Shown here one piece after another: positions 13,600-19,797 of a DNA stretch of 20,718 bases. Every line of letters starts with the position of its first letter. The first letter of the stretch is position 1. Under the pieces are notes generated by a model, which saw nothing but the letters and a program-made list of their open reading frames with translations, was not told where the DNA came from and did no database searches. The DNA lies in NCBI GenBank assembly GCA_002352045.1, contig DEHT01000065.1, forward strand, positions 20,925 through 41,642, in the 5' to 3' direction. Made by a program: the position numbers and the translations under genes. The stretch comes from Chitinophagaceae bacterium UBA2793. Lineage in GTDB: Bacteria; Bacteroidota; Bacteroidia; Chitinophagales; Chitinophagaceae.

Positions 13600-15255
13600 A
13601 TGAAATTTTTCAAAGGTGCACTTTTTCTAATTCTTACCTGCTTGCTTTTCTCTTGCCAAAAAGAAATGCAGATGATACCAATTTCAAAAAAATTTGACCC
13701 AATAGCAGAATCAAATTTCTTTAACCATAAATTTCATCTTGACCCGATTGTGAAAAAAATTCTCGATGAAATTAAAAATCGGAATGACAAATACCACATC
13801 ATAACAGATTTTTCAAAGCATAACGGTTATCCTATTTGGGAGCATGCTTTAATAGCGACAAATGGAGAAAAAGATACTTTAGTTTACATTCCACTATCAT
13901 TCCCAAATGAAAAACATGTGAATGCAATCATTGAAGCAAAAATTAAAAATGGAATTACGATAAGTAGTGTAACAAAGAATGATTACATACAAAAACAATT
14001 CACTATAGGTATGGAGGCAGACAATGCCAATACCTTTGCAGGATTCTTCATGAGATTTGATTACAAAGTTTTTGGTCAGACACGATTTTTAATTAATGAC
14101 AGCAGATTATTTAACGAAGCAGGTTCGGCATATTCCGGCAGTAGGTTATTAAAATTAAATTACTCTACCGCAAATAATTTGTGTACAGAAATAACAGAAA
14201 CAATAGAATGGTTGGTTGCTGACCCCGAACATTGTACTTGCGGGCCAAGAGGGTGCAGGGATTGGCAAGATGGCTGTTCGGATTGTTCAAATACCATTTA
14301 TACAACTCACACATATACAATTGGAGATTGTGGGGGAAGCGGAGGAAGTACATATAACACAGGAGGGGGTACATGGAATCCACAACCACCTGGAGAAGGT
14401 TATAGTCCATCAGTTGGAAGTTCAGGCGGTGCATGGATACCAATACCAGATACACAGGAGTATCAAGATTTCTACAATTACGTATTAAATGCACAACAAC
14501 AATCATTTTGGAATGACCCGTCAAAGGCAGATTTCGTAATGCCGTTAATAAATCTTTTGGTAAACACGAACTATAGTTACGAAGCACAATCTTTTATCCA
14601 ATGGGCTATAAATTACTTAATGAGTGGTACTGATATTACACCCACAGAGTTTGTAAATTACTTCATCAACACGGAAAATGGCAGTGACGGCGAATATGAT
14701 GCAGCATACTGGGATGACCCGAATCTTACTTTCCAACAAGTTTCTTTACCAACATTTCAAGCATTCATTACAGCATTTCCAAAAATTACAGTGGCGCAGG
14801 GCATAAAATACATGCCAAGTTCACAAGTATATCAATTGGTTGGGGGTAATATGTTGACAGAACATAACGCAGGAAACGTTTATTACCAAAATGCCTGTGC
14901 CGTCAGAGGTTCAAGGGCCCTAAATTATTGTGGAAGCCCTATTGATAACTCAGCAACAAACATTGAATATGACAGCGATAGCAAGCGTTACATTTTGAGT
15001 GCAAAAGCTTTTAATAAGTATATGAATAAAAAATACGGTGCACCGACCCACAGACTAACAAAAGCCCAAATTAGTGGAAATCCAAATGCAATAAAAAATT
15101 TTTTACGTGGCAAAAACGGCATTTACACAATGGTAACAAATGGAGGCCCGTTTTCAGGGCATGTAGATTTAATTATTGATGGAGAATGCTTAAGTGGAAG
15201 TGCCACTGGAAATATTGCAAATATTGATTTTATAGAAATTTGGACCTTACCTTAA
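13600..15255 (+). CDS. Lipoprotein with a C-terminal Tae4-like peptidoglycan amidase domain (putative toxin)
   Basis: This 551-residue lipoprotein has signal peptide MKFFKGALFLILTCLLFSC with acylated Cys19, followed by QKEMQ; this partly fits the CxK(D/E) surface-export signal described for Bacteroidota lipoproteins. Residues 30-200 form an unrecognised domain, 212-229 are a Cys-rich stretch (CTC, C, C, C), 244-278 a Gly/Ser/Pro linker and 285-345 a helical segment. The C-terminus (about 385-551) resembles Tae4 (type VI amidase effector 4): SSQVYQLVGG, then NACAVRGSRALNYCG with candidate nucleophile C433, and SGHVDLIIDG with H521. Such enzymes cleave peptidoglycan cross-link peptides. A small lipoprotein gene follows 13 bp later, a plausible immunity protein. 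Codon choice (ACA and GGA frequent) differs from neighbours, hinting at transfer. A toxin role is inference; a housekeeping cell-wall hydrolase is the alternative. Confidence 0.75.
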   Translation: MKFFKGALFLILTCLLFSCQKEMQMIPISKKFDPIAESNFFNHKFHLDPIVKKILDEIKNRNDKYHIITDFSKHNGYPIWEHALIATNGEKDTLVYIPLSFPNEKHVNAIIEAKIKNGITISSVTKNDYIQKQFTIGMEADNANTFAGFFMRFDYKVFGQTRFLINDSRLFNEAGSAYSGSRLLKLNYSTANNLCTEITETIEWLVADPEHCTCGPRGCRDWQDGCSDCSNTIYTTHTYTIGDCGGSGGSTYNTGGGTWNPQPPGEGYSPSVGSSGGAWIPIPDTQEYQDFYNYVLNAQQQSFWNDPSKADFVMPLINLLVNTNYSYEAQSFIQWAINYLMSGTDITPTEFVNYFINTENGSDGEYDAAYWDDPNLTFQQVSLPTFQAFITAFPKITVAQGIKYMPSSQVYQLVGGNMLTEHNAGNVYYQNACAVRGSRALNYCGSPIDNSATNIEYDSDSKRYILSAKAFNKYMNKKYGAPTHRLTKAQISGNPNAIKNFLRGKNGIYTMVTNGGPFSGHVDLIIDGECLSGSATGNIANIDFIEIWTLP

Positions 15256-15268
15256 ACATTTTATAGTT

Positions 15269-15676
15269 ATGAAAGGCAAAAGAGTAATATATTTAATTAT
15301 TATATATTTTTTATACGGTTGTGGCTCAAATAAAGAAATTGTAACCTATTGTAATCAAAAATTAATTGCAAAACAAGTTAAAGTATATTTGGTCGATGAA
15401 GATATTGAAACAACCATGATACAATTATCTGATAGAAAAAGTCGCAGTTTTGTATTTGGCTATTTTAAAAGTGGTATAAGGAATGACACAAATTTTATTC
15501 ATTCTAAATTTCTAAATAGTGGAGACACTTTAGTAAGAACAACATATCGAGAGTTCAAAATTACCCATGGTTGCGACTCAGTTATATCTAAATATATCTG
15601 TGTAGATAATCAACTTAAAGCTTATTCACATACAACGTATTGGAACGGTCAGATATTTTCAGAAATTAAGGAGTGA
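15269..15676 (+). CDS. Small lipoprotein, candidate immunity protein for the Tae4-like amidase
   Basis: This 135-residue protein has a short lipoprotein signal peptide (MKGKRVIYLIIIYFLYGC, acylated Cys18), then GSNKE. The mature part of about 117 residues is mixed beta with Cys28, Cys102 and Cys111, and no motif I recognise. It begins 13 bp after the stop of the amidase-domain gene on the same strand, so the two are almost certainly co-transcribed. Immunity proteins against Tae4-type amidases act in the periplasm and are small secreted proteins, so size, location and adjacency all fit, but I cannot align it with the known Tai4 family by eye. The AT-rich coding style matches its partner. A large palindrome lies 43 bp downstream and may end the transcript. 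The gene is convincing; the function is context-based. Confidence 0.7.
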   Translation: MKGKRVIYLIIIYFLYGCGSNKEIVTYCNQKLIAKQVKVYLVDEDIETTMIQLSDRKSRSFVFGYFKSGIRNDTNFIHSKFLNSGDTLVRTTYREFKITHGCDSVISKYICVDNQLKAYSHTTYWNGQIFSEIKE

Positions 15677-15719
15677 ACTATTTATTATTTCTGTAAACAG
15701 TGCATTGGCTTATATGGTG

Positions 15720-15777
15720 GATGAATTACAAAAGTTCAACAGTTGTAATTCTGTTGAGCTTTTGTTGTAAATTCATC
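15720..15777 (+). terminator. Large imperfect palindrome after the toxin-immunity pair, probable bidirectional terminator
   Basis: Inner arms AAAAGTTCAACAG (15730-15742) and CTGTTGAGCTTTT (15751-15763) pair over 13 bp with one G-T wobble around an 8-nt loop. Pairing continues outward from GATGAATTAC (15720-15729) to the right flank ending AATTCATC (15777), with a 3-nt and a 1-nt bulge. The A-rich and T-rich edges suit termination in either direction. It is the largest palindrome in the window. The rest of the 272-bp gap (15677-15948) holds no gene I can support. Confidence 0.6.
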
Positions 15778-15887
15778 TGAAGCAGCGCTATTGCCGCCAC
15801 ATCCAATGCTTTAACGAAAAAAACACATTTTTGCAACCAAAAAATTTCAATTTTATTATATCATACGCATAGTGCTACTGTTTTGAA

Positions 15888-15908
15888 TTTTTACTTTTTA
15901 CTTTTTAA
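15888..15908 (+). repeat. Heptanucleotide tandem repeat upstream of the transketolase subunit
   Basis: TTTTTAC, TTTTTAC and TTTTTAA run in tandem with a 7-bp period, about 40 bp before the start codon. It may be promoter-proximal low-complexity sequence. No TAnnTTTG element with proper spacing was found here. Confidence 0.5.
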
Positions 15909-15948
15909 TTCATCAATTATCTTGCAGCCCTAACAAAATCTCAAACTT

Positions 15949-16902
15949 ATGTTGAGCAAAATAGAAGTAACCGGAAAAAAAGATACCCGCAGTGGATTTG
16001 GCGATGGCATTGTAGAAGCTGCCCGCAACAATGAAAATATTGTGGCACTCACTGCCGACCTTGCCGGCTCCTTAAAGCTGGGCGCTTTTATGAAAGAATT
16101 TCCGGAGCGTTATTTCCAGGTGGGTATTGCCGAAGCCAATATGATGGGCATTGCAGCCGGTATGACCATTGGCGGTAAAATACCTTACACTACCACTTTT
16201 GCCAACTTTAGTACAGGAAGGGTGTACGATCAAATTCGCCAAAGCATTGCATACAGTGGAAAGAATGTAAAAATTTGTGCCTCACATGCAGGGCTCACTT
16301 TAGGAGAAGATGGTGCCACTCATCAAATATTGGAAGATATTGGCATGATGAAAATGTTGCCCGGCATGACGGTGATTGTACCTGCCGATTACAATCAAAC
16401 AAAAGCGGCTACCAAAGCCATTGCCAATTATGAAGGCCCGGTTTATTTACGCTTTGGCCGCCCGGTATGGCCCATTTTTACTAAGGAAGAAGATTTTGTT
16501 TTGGGCAAAGCCCAAAAATTAAACGATGGTAAAGATGTGAGCATTTTTGCCTGCGGTCACTTGGTTTGGAAAGCAGTGGAAGCTGCCAGAATCTTAGAGG
16601 AAAAAGGCATAAGTGTTGACCTTATAAATATTCATACCATTAAACCTTTGGATGAATCGGCCATTATTGCTTCTATATCAAAAACCAAATGTGCGGTAAC
16701 TGCCGAAGAGCATAATATTTTAGGTGGCCTGGGCGATAGCATTGCTCATGTTGCCACTAAAAATTTTCCGGTACCCATAGAATTTGTAGGCACCAACGAT
16801 ACCTTTGGCGAAAGCGGTAAACCCGAAGAGCTATTACAAAAATATGGTTTAGACACACCCGATATTGTTGCTGCTACTGAAAGAGCTTTGAGCAGAAAAT
16901 AA
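15949..16902 (+). CDS. Transketolase, C-terminal subunit (split type)
   Basis: This 317-residue cytoplasmic protein is the pyrimidine-binding plus C-terminal half of transketolase, which moves two-carbon ketol units in the pentose phosphate pathway. The Pyr domain spans about 9-170, with YFQVGIAEANMMGIAAGM (55-72; E62 is the probable cofactor-activating glutamate), PYTTTFANFSTGRVYDQIRQ (79-98) and SHAGLTLGEDGATHQILEDIGMM (112-134). The C-terminal domain follows from about 190. There is no TPP diphosphate-binding GDG motif: that belongs to the separate N-terminal subunit, normally the adjacent upstream gene in organisms with split transketolase. It is not adjacent here and is nowhere in the window, so the partner must be encoded elsewhere. 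A strong terminator follows 19 bp after the stop, so this is a single-gene unit. The length is right for the subunit, so it is not a truncated gene. Confidence 0.9.
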   Translation: MLSKIEVTGKKDTRSGFGDGIVEAARNNENIVALTADLAGSLKLGAFMKEFPERYFQVGIAEANMMGIAAGMTIGGKIPYTTTFANFSTGRVYDQIRQSIAYSGKNVKICASHAGLTLGEDGATHQILEDIGMMKMLPGMTVIVPADYNQTKAATKAIANYEGPVYLRFGRPVWPIFTKEEDFVLGKAQKLNDGKDVSIFACGHLVWKAVEAARILEEKGISVDLINIHTIKPLDESAIIASISKTKCAVTAEEHNILGGLGDSIAHVATKNFPVPIEFVGTNDTFGESGKPEELLQKYGLDTPDIVAATERALSRK

Positions 16903-16921
16903 ATTCTAAATAAAAATTTAT

Positions 16922-16952
16922 AAAACGGCTTCCATTAGAAGTCGTTTTTTTT
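16922..16952 (+). terminator. Rho-independent terminator after the transketolase subunit
   Basis: AAAACGGCTTC (16922-16932) pairs with GAAGTCGTTTT (16938-16948) over 11 bp with one G-T wobble around the 5-nt loop CATTA, followed by further Ts. Confidence 0.88.
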
Positions 16953-16970
16953 GTTTCTTATTTACGCAAA

Positions 16971-17028
16971 GCTGGTCGACCTTTTTAGTGCCTAAAAATT
17001 TTAAGCGCCCAACAAAAAATCGACCAGC
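16971..17028. repeat. Nested inverted repeats between the transketolase terminator and the Crp-type gene
   Basis: Outer arms GCTGGTCGA (16971-16979) and TCGACCAGC (17020-17028) are perfect over 9 bp. Inside them lies a second perfect hairpin, TTTTTAG (16982-16988) with CTAAAAA (16992-16998) and a 3-nt loop. The right outer arm is followed by GT and the left is preceded by ACGCAAA, so an ACGC echo lies outside. It could be a structured RNA leader, a protein-binding palindrome or a second terminator-like element; nothing identifies it. Confidence 0.5.
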
Positions 17029-17104
17029 GTAGTCCCTATCACTAACCTCATTTTAAAAAACTATTTCGGTTTCCCTCTGCAAAAAAAAGGCTTAACTTCA
17101 TTCT

Positions 17105-17692
17105 ATGCAATCACCGCTGCTTTTGCTTCAGTCTATTTCAAAATACATTCAGTTAACTACGGAAGAAGAAAACTTTTTTCTTTCCTTATTACAAACCAAA
17201 AAAATAAAGAAAAAACAATTTGTACTGCAAGAAGCCGATATTAGCAATAGTGTAAAGTTTGTGCTTTCCGGTTTGCTTAGATTGTATTCGGTTGATAAAA
17301 ATGGATTTGAACACATTATACAATTTGCGCCAAAAGGATGGTGGGTGGGCGATTTGCAGAGTTATCAAAAACAACAGCCCGGCAACTTGTACATTGATGC
17401 CATTGAAGATACAGAGATGATTGAAATTTCCCGTACAGCTATGGAACAACTCTACGAAGCAGTGCCAAAATTTGAACGATTCTTTCGCATTCTTTCCGAA
17501 AATGCTTTAGCAGCTTATCAACAGCGGCTTTCTGCCAATCTAAGCCTGCCGGCCAAAGATCGTTTTGGCTATTTTGTAGAGCTTTACCCAAATCTACTTC
17601 AACAATTACCCCAAAAATACATTGCCTCCTACATTGGGGTTACTCCTGAGTTTTTGAGTAAAATGCTTAACCAGCCAGCATCTTCCAAATAG
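17105..17692 (+). CDS. Crp/Fnr-family transcriptional regulator
   Basis: This 195-residue cytoplasmic regulator has a cyclic-nucleotide-binding-like beta-barrel at about 28-115 (KKQFVLQEADISNSVKFVLSGLLRLY, then FAPKGWWVGDLQSY), a dimerisation helix at 116-145 and a short C-terminal helix-turn-helix (LPQKYIASYIGVTPEFLSKM, 168-187). The phosphate-binding-cassette Arg-Thr/Ser pair of cAMP receptors is not evident, so it probably does not bind cAMP, as for many Bacteroidota members. There is no Fe-S-type N-terminal Cys cluster, so it is not a classic Fnr. It is 93 bp upstream of the receiver-like/pirin genes on the same strand, with two 13-bp direct repeats in that gap; similar sequences, TAACCTCATT (17043) and TTAACTTCATT (17092), lie before its own start. 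I infer that it controls the following operon and perhaps itself. The effector is unknown. Confidence 0.88.
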   Translation: MQSPLLLLQSISKYIQLTTEEENFFLSLLQTKKIKKKQFVLQEADISNSVKFVLSGLLRLYSVDKNGFEHIIQFAPKGWWVGDLQSYQKQQPGNLYIDAIEDTEMIEISRTAMEQLYEAVPKFERFFRILSENALAAYQQRLSANLSLPAKDRFGYFVELYPNLLQQLPQKYIASYIGVTPEFLSKMLNQPASSK

Positions 17693-17728
17693 TTAACCTA
17701 CATTAAGTTTATTACTTAACCTACATTA
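17693..17728 (+). promoter_or_regulatory. Two 13-bp direct repeats, candidate operator of the pirin operon
   Basis: TTAACCTACATTA occurs perfectly at 17693-17705 and again at 17716-17728, 23 bp apart (about two helical turns). The second copy ends directly at the TTG of the promoter at 17729, so a bound protein would touch RNA polymerase. The upstream gene encodes a Crp/Fnr-type regulator, the obvious candidate binder. Confidence 0.6.
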
Positions 17729-17760
17729 TTGCAAAAAGGCATTGGCCGGATGTAGTTTTG
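17729..17760 (+). promoter_or_regulatory. Bacteroidota-type promoter of the receiver-like/pirin operon
   Basis: TAGTTTTG (17753-17760) is a perfect TAnnTTTG match, and a TTG at 17729-17731 lies 21 bp upstream. Transcription would start near 17767, just before the Shine-Dalgarno sequence of the first gene. This also argues against an in-frame upstream start at 17758. Confidence 0.6.
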
Positions 17761-17784
17761 TGTTATCAAAAAAAAGGAGATAAC

Positions 17785-18153
17785 ATGAACAAGTCAACCA
17801 TTTTAATTATTAGCGAAAACAACAATCGTATCACATCATTGGTTGAAGAAACAAAAAAATTATTTTATAGCCTTATCGCAAACAACGAAGAAGATGCTAT
17901 CAATCAATTTTTACAAAGCCCCATTGATGCTGTTTTATTTGGTAAGGATGTAAATGCCGCTACCCAATTAAAACTGAGCAAAATTTTCAACACACAACAA
18001 CCCAATGTGTTGTTTATATATGATGATGGCAATACAAATTTAGCCGACAATATAAACCGGCTCATCCTCTCAAAACAAAAAGAAAACAAACCTGCTTTTT
18101 CTTTTAAAGATGATGCGTTGAAAAATGCAGGATTAAATATTAGCATACAATAA
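17785..18153 (+). CDS. Degenerate receiver-like protein of the pirin operon
   Basis: This 122-residue cytoplasmic protein has the alternating hydrophobic-strand/helix rhythm of a response-regulator receiver domain: STILIISENNNRI (strand 1), then ANNEEDAINQFLQSPIDAVLFG (strands 2-3) and PNVLFIYDDG (strand 4). The expected acidic pair after strand 1 is replaced (ISENNN), and the phospho-acceptor position after PIDAVLF is Gly53, so it should not be phosphorylated in the usual way. It carries no output domain. The start at 17785 is set by AAGGAG at 17774-17779, 5 nt upstream, rare in a window where most genes lack Shine-Dalgarno sequences. It is separated from the pirin gene by 18 nt and is surely in its operon. 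Receiver resemblance is by eye and could be coincidental; otherwise it is a small uncharacterised protein. Confidence 0.7.
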   Translation: MNKSTILIISENNNRITSLVEETKKLFYSLIANNEEDAINQFLQSPIDAVLFGKDVNAATQLKLSKIFNTQQPNVLFIYDDGNTNLADNINRLILSKQKENKPAFSFKDDALKNAGLNISIQ

Positions 18154-18171
18154 AAAAAAGGAGAATATAAA

Positions 18172-19041
18172 ATGAAAAAGATAATTGAAAGAATAGTAAC
18201 CAAACCCGCACAACCCGGTATGGTAGGCGATGGTTTTAGAGTTTATAATTTTATACCAAGAGGCAATGTATCGCAACGCCGAATGAGCCCTTTTTTAATG
18301 CTCGATTTTGCAGCAGCATTTAATTTTAGCCCAACCAATCAACCTCGTGGGGTGGATGTGCATCCCCACAAAGGTTTTGAAACGGTAACTATTGCTTACA
18401 AAGGCAGTGTAGCACACAACGATAGTGCAGGAAATAGCGGTGTAATAAATCCTGGCGATGTGCAATGGATGACTGCAGGTGCCGGTGTATTGCACAAAGA
18501 ATATCATGAAACGGAATTTGCCAAAAAAGGCGGCGAATTTGAAATGGTGCAGTTGTGGGTAAATCTTCCCAAAAAAGATAAATCAGTTGCATCGCACTAC
18601 CAGGCAATTACAGAAGATGCGATAGGTAAAATAATTTTGCCCAATAATACAGGCATTGTAAACGTAATTGCCGGTAATGCAAATGGTACAAAAGGTACTG
18701 CGGAAACCTACACCAATGTAAATCTTTTTGACATTAAACTTAATAAGGGAGGCAGCTTTACAACTACAGTGCCTGCTACACATAATACAGCTTTGCTGAT
18801 GGTGAATGGCAGCGCAGTTATTAATAGCGAAACAGCACCAGAACACAGTTTTGTTTTAATGAAAAACGAAGGGGAGGAAATTACCATTGAAGCCACTGAA
18901 GATGCTGTGATATTATTAATGAGCGGCGAACCTATTAATGAACCCATAGCCAGCTATGGCCCCTTTGTAATGAATACACAGGCCGAAATTTATGAAGCCA
19001 TTGAAGAATTTCAAAGCGGTAAATATGGGGAGTTGGTTTAA
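18172..19041 (+). CDS. Pirin family protein (first copy)
   Basis: This 289-residue bicupin iron protein has metal-ligand residues of the pirin N-terminal cupin intact: H64 and H66 in VDVHPHKGFETVT, H108 and E110 in AGAGVLHKEYHE, with the GDVQWMTAG motif between them. The C-terminal cupin spans about 170-289. Bacterial pirins are cytoplasmic, and some have quercetin 2,3-dioxygenase activity or act in redox and stress regulation; the substrate here cannot be read from sequence. It has a Shine-Dalgarno AAGGAG (18158-18163) 8 nt before the start. It lies second in an operon after the receiver-like gene, downstream of a Crp/Fnr-type regulator. A related pirin is encoded at 19798. Length is normal for the family. 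Confidence 0.92.
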   Translation: MKKIIERIVTKPAQPGMVGDGFRVYNFIPRGNVSQRRMSPFLMLDFAAAFNFSPTNQPRGVDVHPHKGFETVTIAYKGSVAHNDSAGNSGVINPGDVQWMTAGAGVLHKEYHETEFAKKGGEFEMVQLWVNLPKKDKSVASHYQAITEDAIGKIILPNNTGIVNVIAGNANGTKGTAETYTNVNLFDIKLNKGGSFTTTVPATHNTALLMVNGSAVINSETAPEHSFVLMKNEGEEITIEATEDAVILLMSGEPINEPIASYGPFVMNTQAEIYEAIEEFQSGKYGELV

Positions 19042-19152
19042 ACAAAAAAGTCAATCAGTATTTGGGGAATAGCAATATCATTTGCCAATAACTAACGACT
19101 TTATTATACAGCAATAATAAAAAATTGAATAACTTAAATAAAACTAAAAACA

Positions 19153-19683
19153 ATGTCAACTACTAAATGGGCTTTAGATGCCACACACAGCGAACTGGGT
19201 TTTAAAATTAAACATTTGATGATAAGCAATGTTTCGGGCCGTTTCAACATCTTTGATGTAAAAGCAGAATCGGGTAATGATGAATTTGGCGATGCAAATA
19301 TTACTGCAACCATTGATGTGGCCTCTATCTTCACCAACAACGAACAAAGAGATGGTCACTTACGCACCGGCGATTTTTTTGAAATAGAAAAATATCCAAA
19401 CATTGTTTTCAAATCTACTTCGGTAAAAAAAGAAGGCGATCACCTGGAAGTTTCCGGTGATCTTACTATGAAAGATATAACCAAGCCAATTACATTAAAA
19501 GTTGAATTTGCGGGCATTACCAAAGATTTATATGGCAATACAAAAGCAGGCTTTTCTTTTGCCGGAAAGTTAAACCGGAAAGACTGGGGTATTAATTTTA
19601 ATGCAGCATTAGAAACAGGCGGCGTAATGTTGGGTGAAGAAGTGAAGTACGAAGGTGAAATACAGTTGGCAAAACAAGCATAG
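19153..19683 (+). CDS. YceI family protein
   Basis: This 176-residue lipocalin-like beta-barrel belongs to the YceI family, whose members bind polyisoprenoid-type lipids. Typical features are the opening TKWALDATHSELGFKIKHLMISNVSGRF, LRTGDFFEIEKYPNIVFKSTSV, LTMKDITKPITLKVEF and the closing GFSFAGKLNRKDWGINFN followed by LGEEVKYEGEIQL. There is no signal peptide, so this copy is probably cytoplasmic, unlike E. coli YceI, which is periplasmic. It lies 111 bp after the first pirin and 114 bp before the second, all on the same strand. No clear promoter or terminator was found in the preceding gap. In Bacteroidota this combination with pirin is familiar and suggests a stress- or redox-related role, but the ligand is unknown. 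Confidence 0.93.
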   Translation: MSTTKWALDATHSELGFKIKHLMISNVSGRFNIFDVKAESGNDEFGDANITATIDVASIFTNNEQRDGHLRTGDFFEIEKYPNIVFKSTSVKKEGDHLEVSGDLTMKDITKPITLKVEFAGITKDLYGNTKAGFSFAGKLNRKDWGINFNAALETGGVMLGEEVKYEGEIQLAKQA

Positions 19684-19695
19684 AATTTCAATTGG

Positions 19696-19763
19696 GGTTG
19701 GGAGTAGTAGTATTTGAATTTATGACCTTGCATTTATAGGTACAAAACCATTTACTCCCAACC
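19696..19763. repeat. Perfect 11-bp inverted repeat flanking a 46-nt spacer between yceI and the second pirin
   Basis: GGTTGGGAGTA (19696-19706) and TACTCCCAACC (19753-19763) are perfect complements. The homology extends outward to an ATTGG/CCAAT pair if a GG insertion in the left arm is allowed. There is no T tract directly after it, so it is not a standard terminator. It could be a leader RNA structure of the second pirin or a remnant of a small mobile repeat. Confidence 0.5.
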
Positions 19764-19797
19764 AATATTTTATTATTAACCCTTCAAATGAACGGGC

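Noticed and set aside
14165..14587. 140-codon minus-strand open frame inside the Tae4-like lipoprotein gene
   Set aside because: It is a shadow of the plus-strand frame, with no start context or domain pattern.
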